From Herpetosiphon sp042688385 (lineage in GTDB: Bacteria; Chloroflexota; Chloroflexia; Chloroflexales; Herpetosiphonaceae): a stretch of 64,000 bases of DNA. A program made the translations under genes and the position numbers. Position 1 is the first letter of the stretch, and the number at the start of each line of letters is the position of its first letter. Positions 42,863 to 52,850 of this stretch are shown piece after piece. Below the pieces are notes generated by a model. It saw only the letters and a program-made list of their open reading frames with translations, did no database searches and was not told where the DNA came from. The stretch lies in contig NZ_JBHUPY010000001.1 in the NCBI RefSeq assembly GCF_042688385.1, positions 930,001 through 994,000 of the forward strand, in the 5' to 3' direction.

Positions 42863-43945
42863 GTGCGACGACCAAAATTATGGTTTGGAATCGCGATTAG
42901 TGTATTCTTTTTGTGGTGGTCATTTAATGGCCTCGATTGGGCTGGCTTTTGGGATGCGCTGAGCACCGCCAATTATTGGTGGATTATCCCAGGCGTTCTG
43001 GTCTATTTTGGCGCTGTTTGGGCCAGAACCTGGCGCTGGCACTATATGCTACGCCACATCAAAGCGGTTTCAATCCGCCGCTTGTTCCCTGTCGTCGTAA
43101 TTGGCTACATGGGCAACAATGTCTACCCCGCCCGTGCTGGAGAAGTGATTCGTTCGTATGTGCTCAAGCGCAAAGAAGGCATCGGCATGGGCGCATCGCT
43201 CACCACCGTGATTCTCGAACGCTTGTTTGATGGTTTGGTGATGCTCTTATTTGTATTTGTCACCTTGCCATTTATTGAGTTGCCGCCGTTATGGAATAAT
43301 TTAGTAATTATTTCATCGGTTTTATTTGGCGTTGCCTTGATTATCTTTTTGATGATTGCTACCAACCAACGCCGCACCGAGCAGCTCTATACCTGGGCAT
43401 TGCGCAGCATTGTGCCGCAACGCTTCCATAGCAAAGCCCATGGTTTGTTTGATAAAATTATGCTTGGCTTGCATTCGTTACGTTCGCCCCGCGAGATGCT
43501 GATGATTTTCGTCACTTCTACCGCAATTTGGCTGACCGAAACGACCAAATATTGGTTTGTGATGCAGGCCTTCGATTTCCATGTCTCGTTTGATGTGTTG
43601 ATGTTGATGACTGCCGTTGCCAACTTGGCGCTGATTATTCCGGCTGCGCCTGGTGGCGCTGGCACATTCGATGCCGCTGGGATTAGCGTCTTGAAGTCGT
43701 TTAATGTGGCCGAAAGTATTGCTACTGGCTATACATTGGTGCTGCACTTGGCGCTGTGGATTCCCATTACCGTGCTCGGTTTTTGGTATATGTGGCGCGA
43801 GCGCGTTGCTTGGAACGAATTTGATCAAGCGGTGAATGAAAGCCAAGCTGCCGAAAATCGCATTCAACAACGCGAGGCAGCTATACGAGAAGAATTAGGC
43901 GAGTCGGCCAACGCGCCGCACGCTGAAGTTGAGGTACGACTTTGA
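42863..43945 (+). CDS. UPF0104/lysylphosphatidylglycerol-synthase-TM family protein, copy 2
   Basis: 360 aa, eight membrane helices. Same family as the gene at 40097: GYMGNNVYPARAGEVIRSYVL-type segment (read in parts) near 80 and IPAAPGGAGTFDAAG near 265. A Glu/Gln-rich cytoplasmic tail of about 45 residues is extra. The GTG at 42863 has GGAGG five bases before it and is preferred to ATG 42848. The stop overlaps the TTG of the FAD oxidoreductase by 4 nt, so both act together, probably on a membrane lipid. Confidence 0.87.
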   Translation: MRRPKLWFGIAISVFFLWWSFNGLDWAGFWDALSTANYWWIIPGVLVYFGAVWARTWRWHYMLRHIKAVSIRRLFPVVVIGYMGNNVYPARAGEVIRSYVLKRKEGIGMGASLTTVILERLFDGLVMLLFVFVTLPFIELPPLWNNLVIISSVLFGVALIIFLMIATNQRRTEQLYTWALRSIVPQRFHSKAHGLFDKIMLGLHSLRSPREMLMIFVTSTAIWLTETTKYWFVMQAFDFHVSFDVLMLMTAVANLALIIPAAPGGAGTFDAAGISVLKSFNVAESIATGYTLVLHLALWIPITVLGFWYMWRERVAWNEFDQAVNESQAAENRIQQREAAIREELGESANAPHAEVEVRL

Positions 43946-45231
43946 AAACCATTGCAGTAATTGGGGCAGGCTTCGCTGGATTAAGCGCCGCTTATGATTT
44001 GGCCGCTGCTGGCCACAAGGTAACCGTGTATGAAGCTGCGCCCCAAGTTGGTGGCTTGGCAGCAGGCTTTCAGGCTGAAGGCTGGGATTGGTCGCTGGAA
44101 AAGTTCTATCATCATATTTTTGGCTCGGATAAGGCGCTACTTGATTTTATTAAAGAAATTCGTGCCGATGATTTGCTCTTTTTCAATAGCCCGGTTTCTG
44201 GCCAATGGGATGCTCAGCGTGGCTCGATTGAGATTGGTGGCGTAGTGCCATTGCTCACCTACCCGCATCTTTCGGTTTTTAATCGCTTACGCAACGCCGC
44301 TGGCGGAGCTTGGCTCAAATTCTTAGCGGTTATCAATCGTTGGCAGCACCTCGAACAAACCACCGCCGAGCGCTATATTCAAAAGCTGATGGGCAAGCCT
44401 GCCTACGAAGCGATGTGGAAGCCAGTGCTCGAAGGTAAATTCGGCCCGTATACGCCAGAAGTTAATGCAGCTTGGTTCTGGGCACGCATTGCCTCGCGCA
44501 CCTTCAAACTTGGCTATTTTCGCGGCGGCTTTCAAGCCTTGGGCGAACGCATGGCCGAAGCCGTGCGCAAAAAAGGTGGCACGATTCGCCTGAATAGCCC
44601 AGTTAAAGAGCTGCGCAAAATCGAACAAGGCTGGCTGGTTGTCAGCAATGATCAAGCGAGCTACGACCAAGTGCTCTCAACAACTTCGCCAAGTTTGCTC
44701 AAACGTATGACCCCCGATTTGCCAGCCAGCTACACCGCCAAACTCGACCAACTGAAGTCGATTGGCGCGGTCGTGTTGACGGTGGCGCTCAAGCAATCGT
44801 TGACCAACGGCATGTATTGGATGAACATGGACAAAAAGCATTTTCCCTTTTTGGCCTTGGTCGAACACACTCAAATGATTGATCGTCGCCATTATGGCGG
44901 CCAGCACTTGGTTTATCTTGGCGATTACCTTGAGCCTTCGCACGAGTATTTCCAACTCAGTAAAGAAGAACTCTTAGAACGCTTTATGCCTTCGTTGAGC
45001 AAGGTCAATCCACAGTTCAAGACCGATTGGATCGAAGGTGTGTGGCTGCATCGCGAAGCCTATGCCCAGCCAATTGTGCCCGTCAACCATAGCCAATCGA
45101 TTCCAGCCCTGAAAACGCCGCTGGAAGATTTGTGGTGGGCGAGCATGAGCCAAGTCTATCCATGGGATCGTGGCACGAACTTCGCGGTTGAGATTGGCCG
45201 CCGCGCCGCCAAAGAAATGTTGGGGAAGTAG
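43942..45231 (+). CDS. NAD(P)/FAD-dependent oxidoreductase (amine oxidase/phytoene-desaturase-like)
   Basis: 429 aa. The N-terminal dinucleotide fold is typical (VIGAGFAGLSAAYDL, acidic Glu after strand 2, then GGLA), with the FRGGFQALGERMAEA segment near 200 and GG-motif pattern of the protoporphyrinogen oxidase/phytoene desaturase superfamily. Substrates are probably membrane isoprenoids or lipid-linked sugars, in line with the coupled flippase-like gene. Start TTG 43942 overlaps the stop of that gene. Confidence 0.88.
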   Translation: MKTIAVIGAGFAGLSAAYDLAAAGHKVTVYEAAPQVGGLAAGFQAEGWDWSLEKFYHHIFGSDKALLDFIKEIRADDLLFFNSPVSGQWDAQRGSIEIGGVVPLLTYPHLSVFNRLRNAAGGAWLKFLAVINRWQHLEQTTAERYIQKLMGKPAYEAMWKPVLEGKFGPYTPEVNAAWFWARIASRTFKLGYFRGGFQALGERMAEAVRKKGGTIRLNSPVKELRKIEQGWLVVSNDQASYDQVLSTTSPSLLKRMTPDLPASYTAKLDQLKSIGAVVLTVALKQSLTNGMYWMNMDKKHFPFLALVEHTQMIDRRHYGGQHLVYLGDYLEPSHEYFQLSKEELLERFMPSLSKVNPQFKTDWIEGVWLHREAYAQPIVPVNHSQSIPALKTPLEDLWWASMSQVYPWDRGTNFAVEIGRRAAKEMLGK

Positions 45232-45274
45232 CGATTAGGGATCAGGGGTCAGGTGTCAGGGATTAGGTGTAATG

Positions 45275-45422
45275 GTTCATTGCGTTAACCATGGCCTGAT
45301 CCCCTCACCCTCTAGCCCCCTCTCCCGCTCGCGAGGCGCGGGGGAACCGCGCGGTCTGTGCTCCCCTCGCCCGCGTTCAGTGGGAGAGGGGCTGGGGGTG
45401 AGGGAATGAACCATGTTGCCAA
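45275..45422 (+). repeat. G+C-rich palindromic element, copy 1
   Basis: About 148 bp: GTTCATTGCGTTAACCATGG, then CCCTCACCC...CCCCCTCTCCC, a G+C-rich centre, and the inverted counterpart GGGAGAGGGG...GGGGTGAGGG. No coding capacity. The same unit lies inverted at 47459-47607 and, with an internal duplication, at 55905-56140. Confidence 0.85.
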
Positions 45423-45469
45423 TCTCATGTACCAATACAATTAGGGGCTAGAGGCTTGGGGAATTCAAT

Positions 45470-45629
45470 GATCTGAGCCAATCTGTGTGAATCTGTGGCT
45501 AAAAACGTACACTTCGCGATCTTCGTGCCCTTCGTGGTTCCTAGCCTTCGTGATCTTCGTGCTCTTCGTGGATCAAAAAAAGGTCCGCGCCGCGTCGCCA
45601 AAAACGGTAACGCAGCGCGGGCTTGCTAT
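45470..45629. repeat. CTTCGTG-type repeats
   Basis: AATCTGTGTGAATCTGTGGC followed by CTTCGCGATCTTCGTGCCC and several CTTCGTG(G/C) units to 45580. No gene. Confidence 0.75.
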
Positions 45630-47123
45630 TTAATACAACTCGCCGAACTTCGTTTGCAAATACTTGACGTACGGCGCTGCATCCATCGGGCGACCTGTAG
45701 CGCGCTTGATCAGCTCGTTGGGCAAGAATTTGCTGCCATGTTGCAGAATGTTTTCACGCATCCAGCCAAGCAAGGTGCCAAATTCGCCACGGCGCATTTC
45801 ATCCCAAATTTCTGGATGCTTGGCAACCGCTGTATCGAACAATTGCACCGAAAGCACATTGCCGATAGTATAGGTTGGGAAGTAGCCAAACATCATGCCC
45901 GACCAGTGAATATCTTGCAATACGCCTTCAGCATCGTTGGCTGGGGTAATGCCAAGGTAGGTTTGCATTTTGGCGTTCCAGGCTTCAGGCAAATCGGCGA
46001 CCTGGAGTTTGCCTTCGAGCAGCGCAATTTCCAATTCCATGCGCAACAAAATGTGTAAGTTGTAGGTCAATTCATCAGCTTCGACCCGAATCAACGATGG
46101 CTTGACGGTATTGACTGCGCGATAGAATTTTTCTAGCTCAACATTGGCCAGTGGCTCGGGGAAGGTGGCTTGCAAATCGCCATAGAAAAATTCCCAGAAT
46201 GGTCGCGAACGGCCAACGATGTTTTCCCACATGCGCGATTGCGATTCGTGCACGCCCAACGATGTGCCACGGCCTAGCGGCGTGCGATTCAATTCGGGCT
46301 TGATATTTTGCTCATACAAGGCGTGGCCAGTCTCGTGGAGCGTGCCAAATAGCGCTGGCGAGAGCCAATTGGGATTAAAGCGGGTGGTAATCCGCACGTC
46401 ATTGCGCCCAAAGTTGGTGCAGAACGGGTGGGTACTGCGATCTTGGCGACCGCGATTCCAATCGTAGCCATAGCGCACGGTAACTTTTTTACCAAATTCC
46501 TCTTGCAAGGCTTCGGGATAGTTGCCATGTAGCGGTGCATCGCGGCCATCATCGCCCATTGCGGCAATCTTGAGGGCCAAGGGCACAGTTCCAGCCTTCA
46601 ATTCATCGAAGAGCGCAATTGCTTGATTGGTGGTCAAACCGCGTTCATAGCTATTGAGCAAGGCATCGTAGGGATGTTCGTCGTAGCCCAGCAAATCAGC
46701 TTGTTCGCGCACCATATCGACAATTGTTTCGAGATGCGGTTGAAACATGGCAAAATCTGATTTGGCGCGTGCATCTTCCCAGACGTTGCCAGCCAAGGCC
46801 CGCACCCGTGATTGTTTGGCGATAAATTCGGCAGGCAATTTAGTTGACCGCTCGTAGTTGTAGCGCGTATGGCTGATCAAACGAGCTTCATCAGAATCTG
46901 GTGGCAAATCGGCGACATTAATCGCATCGAGCAATTTAAGCGTTTTTTCGCTGGTAAACAGTTCATGCGAAACTCGGCTGATCGTTGCCAATTGTTCGGC
47001 GCGAGTACTGGCACCGCCGCGCGGCATTTGGGTGCGTTGATCCCACGATAGCAATCCTGCGGCGTGGTTGAGATCGCGAATGGTTGCCAAATGTTCGCGT
47101 AGTTGCTCAAGAGCTTGACTCAT
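45630..47123 (-). CDS. M32 family metallocarboxypeptidase
   Basis: 497 aa, the usual length of thermostable carboxypeptidase 1 (Taq type), which removes C-terminal residues in the cytoplasm. The zinc motif HETGH sits near 263-267, with HESQSR and the third Glu ligand about 25 residues on. The N-terminal LSWDQRTQMPRGG segment is typical of the family. The gene is flanked by two inverted copies of the G+C-rich element. Confidence 0.94.
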   Translation of the reverse strand: MSQALEQLREHLATIRDLNHAAGLLSWDQRTQMPRGGASTRAEQLATISRVSHELFTSEKTLKLLDAINVADLPPDSDEARLISHTRYNYERSTKLPAEFIAKQSRVRALAGNVWEDARAKSDFAMFQPHLETIVDMVREQADLLGYDEHPYDALLNSYERGLTTNQAIALFDELKAGTVPLALKIAAMGDDGRDAPLHGNYPEALQEEFGKKVTVRYGYDWNRGRQDRSTHPFCTNFGRNDVRITTRFNPNWLSPALFGTLHETGHALYEQNIKPELNRTPLGRGTSLGVHESQSRMWENIVGRSRPFWEFFYGDLQATFPEPLANVELEKFYRAVNTVKPSLIRVEADELTYNLHILLRMELEIALLEGKLQVADLPEAWNAKMQTYLGITPANDAEGVLQDIHWSGMMFGYFPTYTIGNVLSVQLFDTAVAKHPEIWDEMRRGEFGTLLGWMRENILQHGSKFLPNELIKRATGRPMDAAPYVKYLQTKFGELY

Positions 47124-47244
47124 GAATCGATAATCCTTCTACTTGGAGCAGCACAATCACCTGTGATCAGGCTGCTCGTCATTCCTGCTCTATTTTAGCA
47201 TATGTTGATATGATCATACATGGTTATTTTTAAGCATTGCATGA

Positions 47245-47458
47245 TCAATCGACAATTGAAGAGTACGAAGAACGCAAAGTTGGGCTATTGGCTATTGGCG
47301 ATAGGCTATCGGAATATTGGTGAGCATGTCCACAATCTTAGGTTCTATAGCCAATAGCCAATAGCCATCTCTGCTCTGCGCCGCTGCGTTAAATCCCGAC
47401 CCCCAACCCCCAGCCCCTGACACCTGAATCCTATGTTCTATGTGTACTGATTCATTAG
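47245..47458. repeat. mosaic of intergenic repeats
   Basis: GAAGAGTACGAAGAACGC, GGCTATTGGCTATTGGCG, ATAGCCAATAGCCAATAGCC, TCTGCTCTGCGCC and TATGTTCTATGTG units in a row. No gene. Confidence 0.75.
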
Positions 47459-47607
47459 GTTGGCAACCATGTGCATGCCCTCACCCCCAGCCCCTCTCCC
47501 ACTGAACGCGGGCGAGGGGAGCACTGACCGCGCGGTTCCCCCTCGCCTCGCGGGCGGGAGAGGGGGTTAGGGGGTGAGGGGATCAGGCCATGGTTAACGC
47601 AATGAAC
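47459..47607 (-). repeat. G+C-rich palindromic element, copy 2 (inverted)
   Basis: The copy at 45275-45422 in opposite orientation, including the terminal GTTAACGCAATGAAC. Copies 1 and 2 enclose the M32 gene. Confidence 0.85.
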
Positions 47608-47639
47608 TATTACATCTATGCTCTCTGCTCTCTGTTCTG

Positions 47640-49541
47640 CTACTCGCGAATGCCCCACAATTGCAACTGCCCGCGATCGATGCTGACGATCAGGCGCTGG
47701 TCGGGCGCGATCAAGGCATTTTCTGAGCTGAACAAGGCCTGGCCATCAGCAACCCGATAGATGATAATGCTCGGCTCGATTTGCAAATCATTAGTTAAGT
47801 TGGATTGGACGAGCACTAATTGGCCATCGGGGCTAAATTGAATCGCTGGATCGAGTTGGGCATAATTAAGCGCTTGGCTATTGCTATGGCATTGGATTCT
47901 TTGGCTGACCTGAACAGCAGCGAGATTTACCAGCAGAATGCAATGCTCTGCGGGCGTTTGCGCCTTCATGGCAACCGCCAATGATTGACCATCTGGGCTA
48001 ACTGCCAAGCCCAAGGCTGCTTGATTGAGATTCAGGCTGTGTAAGCTTGTGCCGGTTGTGAGTTCAAGCACGCTCAGTTGGCCTTGCTCGGTTAAGAGCA
48101 GCAAGCGATTTTGATTGGGCACAAGTGCTAGATCAACCAAATAGCCTGGATCAAGCGGGCGACTATAGAGCGGTTGGCCTGCCTGCGACACGTGCAGTTC
48201 AAGGCCACTGATGCTGACTGCTTCAACGACCAACTGCTGATCAGCATCGGTAGCCATCAGGGTATAGCCAACATCATCGATGCCATGCAATTGTTGCTGC
48301 CAGCGTTGGCTCAGATCGCTTAAATTCCATTGGCTGAGGCCAAGGTTAATCTGGCTACTATCGCTGCTGAAAATAGGCTGGGTTTGGGTTCGATACGATA
48401 CTGGTTGGGGAATTTCGTAGGCGATACTGGTTTGCTCAAGGTTGAGTATTCGTAAACCCTGGGCAATTGCCAGAAGTTGGCTATTGGGGCTGAATGTCGG
48501 GAACGTATAGATTGGGAAACTAAGCGTTTGGCTTTGACCATCGCTCAGATTAACCAATGTCAAGGCTTGGTGGTCGAACAGTAAGGCTTGGCTGCTATCA
48601 GCACTAAATCGTAGGTTGTAGCTGCTTTTGCCGCTATAAATTGGCTGTTGGTCGGCAAGCCGAATCAGTGTCACATCGCTATCGCTTGGCATGCCTTCAG
48701 CAATCGCAAAGCGCGCCTCAAGCAGGCCATCGGGGCTAATAATGCGCGGGTTGGGCTGATCATAATTCGTTGGTTGGGTATTCCAGGTATGAATGGTATC
48801 GCTGGTTGGCTGCCGATCAATAAATTCACCATTGATAGCATTGTAGCGCTCGATTGACCACGAGCCAGCTAAGGCCGGATCGCTGCTGATTTCAATTAAT
48901 GCTTCAATCGTGGCATTGTCGGAAGTGACCCGAATTGCCCGAATATCAGTTGCAGTACCTACAAAATAGCGTTGTTGTAAACTTGGTAATTCGTATACCC
49001 CAAAGCCTTTTGAGGTTACTAGCGCCATAAATTGATTGTTTGGCGCAAAATCGCCACTCTGCAGCCGCCCCAAACCAATGGTTTGCAACAGCTCAACTTG
49101 GCTTAATGAGCTTTCGTTAATGAATTGGCTGCTACGGGCTGGCAAGCTGGCTGGAACCGCCAATAAGCCATGGCTATTTGGATTAATCTGTTGCAATGAT
49201 TCAGTTGGTGCTTGCAGTAAGGCAGGCAACTGATGATTGGTCTGAATTTGAGCCAGATTTGGCTCGCTTGTTTGGGTTGGCGCGCTGGTAGCGGTCGCAA
49301 TGCTGGCTTGAGTTGGCTCCGACGTAGCTTGTTTGGTTGGCGCAAGCGTTGGGCTGGCCACTTCAGCAAGCGTGGCCGAGGCTTGCGGTACTAAGTTTTG
49401 CACGCTGCTGCTTGTTTCGCTGGTGCTGGTGGCAACTGGCGGCAGGCTGGGGCTTGGTTGGCTTGCAGGCGCACTTTGGCATGCACAAAGCGCGATCATT
49501 AAAAGACCGAATCCGAGCCGCTGGACTGGATGCTTCAACAT
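47640..49541 (-). CDS. WD40-like beta-propeller lipoprotein
   Basis: 633 aa. Lipobox LCAC near residue 20 and a Ser/Thr/Pro-rich linker to about 110, which holds the propeller off the membrane. From 140 on there are repeats with the WD40-like pattern (FAPNNQFMAL, FSPNSQLLAIA, VSPDGQSLAVA, FSPDGQLVLV), at least six blades, without the structural Asp-His-Ser-Trp of classic WD40. A surface protein for protein or sugar contact. Monocistronic. Confidence 0.85.
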   Translation of the reverse strand: MLKHPVQRLGFGLLMIALCACQSAPASQPSPSLPPVATSTSETSSSVQNLVPQASATLAEVASPTLAPTKQATSEPTQASIATATSAPTQTSEPNLAQIQTNHQLPALLQAPTESLQQINPNSHGLLAVPASLPARSSQFINESSLSQVELLQTIGLGRLQSGDFAPNNQFMALVTSKGFGVYELPSLQQRYFVGTATDIRAIRVTSDNATIEALIEISSDPALAGSWSIERYNAINGEFIDRQPTSDTIHTWNTQPTNYDQPNPRIISPDGLLEARFAIAEGMPSDSDVTLIRLADQQPIYSGKSSYNLRFSADSSQALLFDHQALTLVNLSDGQSQTLSFPIYTFPTFSPNSQLLAIAQGLRILNLEQTSIAYEIPQPVSYRTQTQPIFSSDSSQINLGLSQWNLSDLSQRWQQQLHGIDDVGYTLMATDADQQLVVEAVSISGLELHVSQAGQPLYSRPLDPGYLVDLALVPNQNRLLLLTEQGQLSVLELTTGTSLHSLNLNQAALGLAVSPDGQSLAVAMKAQTPAEHCILLVNLAAVQVSQRIQCHSNSQALNYAQLDPAIQFSPDGQLVLVQSNLTNDLQIEPSIIIYRVADGQALFSSENALIAPDQRLIVSIDRGQLQLWGIRE

Positions 49542-49633
49542 AACTCCTCCTTAGCTAGATAGGTCTATCATCTAAGAAGGAGCTATTACGATACATCATA
49601 CGTGGCTGATAGTTGGCTTATAGCTGGCTGAGA

Positions 49634-50911
49634 CTAATCTGCTTGTTCGCTCAAGAGCCGAACTTCATCTGGTTTGTTGGCCAGCGCAAACAGCGTATCG
49701 CCAGCATACACCACATACAGATACTCGTTATTGCGATAGCTCCAACGGCGTTGGCTCGATAATGGCGCGCCCAATTTGGCTTCGATGGCTTTTTTGATAA
49801 AGGGCAATTTGGCATCGAAGGCGCTGTTGATGCGGGTATACATGGCACGGCTAATAATTTCGCGCAGTGCAGTATCTGCTGCCGAGGCATTTTGGGCCGC
49901 CACGATGGCACTCAGTTGCTTCACCACCGACCAATTGGTTGCGCCGCTGGTGGCAATTGGCGTATATAGCGTGTCGAGCGAGAAAATTTGGGCAGCGTAG
50001 GCCGCTCCATCACTTGCTTGCAAGCGATTGCTATTGCTCAAAGGCACGCCAACCGCTTTGCGCGGAATCTGGCTAATAAATTGATAAAAGGCTTGATCAG
50101 GCCGATAATCCACGCCCAACGCACCATAAGTATATTGCATCAACGAATTGTAGACATCTTGGTCGGTCAATTCGTTGGCACGGAGCACAATATCCCATTG
50201 ATTGTAAGGGCTGATAATCACATCACGGCCATAAACCTCGCCTGTATAGCGAATGCCTTTGACGCTAAAATCCATGCCAACTCGAATTGGCGAACCAAGT
50301 TTGTGTTTGACGGCATATTGGTGAAAGACCCAATCTGGTCGATATTCGCCCTTGGCCAATGTATAAACTTCGTTGCGCAGTTGCGCGCCCAAGGTATTGG
50401 GCCGTGGTCCAGTGCTGGGGCTACTTTCATCCAATAATTTCAAGGTATATTCAACGCTATACCCGCGTGGATCATCTTTGTAGCCAGGTGCAACCGCGCT
50501 ATGGGCGAAAAAATAATCACGGCTAATTGGAATCGCATAGGTATCACGAAAATAGCGAATTAATTCAACTAAGGATTTGGTTTGAGCAGTGGTAATTGGC
50601 GTGCCATCGTTTGGCCCCTCGACTTCGACCCCAATTGCATGCACATTGATTTCGCCGCCGCTATAGCCGCGTGCCCAACTGCGCACGCCTGCATGCCAAG
50701 CAACATAGGCTTTTTCGTTGACATAGTGGTAGGTTTTGCCATCGCGGGCAATCAAATAGTTATAACTTGAGCGAACTTCTGGGCGCAAATTCCATTCCAG
50801 CGAGCCATAGCCAGCAGTTTCGTGCAAAACGACAAATTCGGGCTTGAAACTCGTGGTGTTACGCGCGGTTTTGTTGGGGGTTTTGTTGAGATACGAGGTA
50901 TCAAATTGCAT
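49634..50911 (-). CDS. N-acetylmuramoyl-L-alanine amidase-like protein (Amidase_2)
   Basis: 425 aa. Residues 25-170 form an Amidase_2/PGRP domain: VVLHETAGYG, YNYLIARDGKTYHYV, AWHAG, IGVEVEG and FAHSAVAPGYKDDPRG with the zinc His residues in order. Behind it are two imperfect copies of a segment starting RPDWVFHQY and RPDQAFYQF, each about 75 residues, then a C-terminal helical region ending with a Tyr-rich beta strand pair. No signal peptide is visible, which is unusual for a wall hydrolase. ATG 50911 has AAGGAG five bases upstream. Confidence 0.85.
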   Translation of the reverse strand: MQFDTSYLNKTPNKTARNTTSFKPEFVVLHETAGYGSLEWNLRPEVRSSYNYLIARDGKTYHYVNEKAYVAWHAGVRSWARGYSGGEINVHAIGVEVEGPNDGTPITTAQTKSLVELIRYFRDTYAIPISRDYFFAHSAVAPGYKDDPRGYSVEYTLKLLDESSPSTGPRPNTLGAQLRNEVYTLAKGEYRPDWVFHQYAVKHKLGSPIRVGMDFSVKGIRYTGEVYGRDVIISPYNQWDIVLRANELTDQDVYNSLMQYTYGALGVDYRPDQAFYQFISQIPRKAVGVPLSNSNRLQASDGAAYAAQIFSLDTLYTPIATSGATNWSVVKQLSAIVAAQNASAADTALREIISRAMYTRINSAFDAKLPFIKKAIEAKLGAPLSSQRRWSYRNNEYLYVVYAGDTLFALANKPDEVRLLSEQAD

Positions 50912-50984
50912 ACAAGCTCCTTGCATGATGCTAAACATGGCATCATTACTACCGCCTCTAATAGTCTCGTTGTTAATGTACTAC

Positions 50985-51284
50985 AGAAAAGGGTTCAGGG
51001 GCGAGGGATTAGGGGCCAGATTTACCGCAGAGAACGAAAGGATGAAGGATGAAGGATGAGGGATGAGGGATGAAATGCCAAGGCAAAAGTCAGAAGGCAA
51101 AAATCAAAAGTCAGAAATCAAAAGTCAAAAGTCAAAACATAGAACAAAGAGCGTAGAACAGAGATAGAATCGATGGCAAAAGGCAAAAGCCAATAGCCCA
51201 TCGCCTATAGCCTTCGTGCAATTCGTGCAATTCGTGGCTAAAAAACGTTCTTCGTGCTCTTCGTGTTCTTCGTGATTAACAACG
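50985..51284. repeat. repeat-filled gap
   Basis: GGATGAAGGATGAAGGATGA, AAAAGTCAGAAGGCAAAAATC, CATAGAACAAAGAGCGTAGAAC, GGCAAAAGCCAATAGCCC and CTTCGTG(C/T) units, filling the whole gap. No gene. Confidence 0.8.
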
Positions 51285-52850
51285 CTACACAAATCTTAAG
51301 GCCAACATCGTAATATCATCGTGTTGCTCGGTGTGGTCGGCAAAGCGCTGTACATCGTTGAGCACAGCATCAAGCAATGTTTGGGCATGAATATCTGCTG
51401 GCAACGAACGCACCAAATCTTCCAAGCGCTCAAAGCCATACATTTCAGCCTCGCCGTTCATGGCCTCGACAATCCCATCGGTAAAGAACAACAGCATATC
51501 GCCTTGGTTGCACTGAATCGGGCTATCTTCGTATTGAATCAAGGGTGTAATGCCCAACGGCAGCGATTGCCCACGCCCAGTCAAATATTCGGGAAATTCT
51601 GGCTGGTTGCGCTGGCTGTGAATCAAAAATGGATACACTTGGCCTGCATTGGCCCAAACCAACGTCCGATCAAGCGCATCGATGCGGGCATAGCTGACCG
51701 CCGCAAACATGCTGCGTGGAATATTTTGCACCAAACTGGTATTGGTTTGATCAAGAATGGTTGCTGGAGTGGCTTGGGTGCCAGCCAAGGCGCGTAGGGT
51801 GCTGTAGGTTGCCACCATCACCAATGCAGCAGGCACACTTTTGCCCGAAACGTCGCCAATCATCAAATCGAGCGTGCTATTGCCTTGAGCGATAACCCCA
51901 TAGAAATCACCAGATGTTTCGCGTTGCGGCAGACAAATTGCGGCAACTTCGAGGCCTGCAACGCTTGGCAAGCGCTTGGGCAATAAGGCTTGTTGCACAT
52001 TGCGGGCAATTTCTAGCTCGCGTTGCAAGCGTTCATGTTCGCTTTGCTCGGTGTAGAGTTCGGCAATTCGTTGCGACATCAAGTTAAACGTGTGGGTCAG
52101 ATCGGTTAATTCATCAGCAACCCGCTGCTCGTTGGGCAAGGTATGTCCGAGATGCCCATCGGCAAGTTGCAACGCGCCTTGTTTTAAGCGCTGAAGGGGC
52201 CGATTGACCACGACGACCGTTGCCAGCCAAGCACAGGCAATAGCCACCACGCTGCCGCCAATAATCAATGGCAACAATTGATTGATCAACGATTGCTGAG
52301 TTAGATCGCGCGCCTCGACCGAAAGCGAAGCCTCGACAATTGCAATCACATACGGCTGGCCTTGGGCATCGTTGACGACAATCGGCGCAACCAAGCCATA
52401 GTACGAACCAAATTCATCGGCGTAGCGTACTGCATGGCGTTGGCCATCTTCAAATGCGGCCCAATGTTCAGGCGTATCGTAAAAGAAGGGATAATTGATC
52501 CCAGTATTATCAACATCAACCCAATAATACAGGCGATGTTGTTTAATATCGCGCCGTAAAATGCCAATAAAGCCCACATTCGCCGCAGTTTGGGCTTGAG
52601 CCAATTGCTTTTGCAGGGTTGTATATTCTTCGGTATATAAATCGGCTGGCGTATTAATTTGGTTCAACAACGCCGGATCAAGCTCGCGAGCAATTAATTC
52701 AACTACCCGTGCCAAACGCGTATCCATTTCGCGCTGCCAGCGTTGATTGGTTTCGCGGTAAAAGCTCAGCCCAGCAAAGACCAACGTCGCAATAATAATT
52801 AATTGGAGCGGCAATAAAACCTTGATAATCAGCGGAATACGCAATTTCAT
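51285..52850 (-). CDS. membrane PP2C/SpoIIE-type serine phosphatase with HAMP
   Basis: 521 aa. Two membrane helices (about 8-30 and 190-215) enclose an extracytoplasmic sensor domain; HAMP follows (to about 270), then a coiled coil (LQRELEIARNVQQALLP) and a SpoIIE-type phosphatase domain with ETSGDFYG, MIGDVSGKSVPAAL and FTDGIVEAMN as metal sites. Such enzymes dephosphorylate STAS anti-anti-sigma proteins; the STAS gene at 10.8 kb is a possible but distant target. The ATG overlaps the stop of the NHL lipoprotein gene by 4 nt, so the lipoprotein may feed the sensor. Confidence 0.92.
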   Translation of the reverse strand: MKLRIPLIIKVLLPLQLIIIATLVFAGLSFYRETNQRWQREMDTRLARVVELIARELDPALLNQINTPADLYTEEYTTLQKQLAQAQTAANVGFIGILRRDIKQHRLYYWVDVDNTGINYPFFYDTPEHWAAFEDGQRHAVRYADEFGSYYGLVAPIVVNDAQGQPYVIAIVEASLSVEARDLTQQSLINQLLPLIIGGSVVAIACAWLATVVVVNRPLQRLKQGALQLADGHLGHTLPNEQRVADELTDLTHTFNLMSQRIAELYTEQSEHERLQRELEIARNVQQALLPKRLPSVAGLEVAAICLPQRETSGDFYGVIAQGNSTLDLMIGDVSGKSVPAALVMVATYSTLRALAGTQATPATILDQTNTSLVQNIPRSMFAAVSYARIDALDRTLVWANAGQVYPFLIHSQRNQPEFPEYLTGRGQSLPLGITPLIQYEDSPIQCNQGDMLLFFTDGIVEAMNGEAEMYGFERLEDLVRSLPADIHAQTLLDAVLNDVQRFADHTEQHDDITMLALRFV

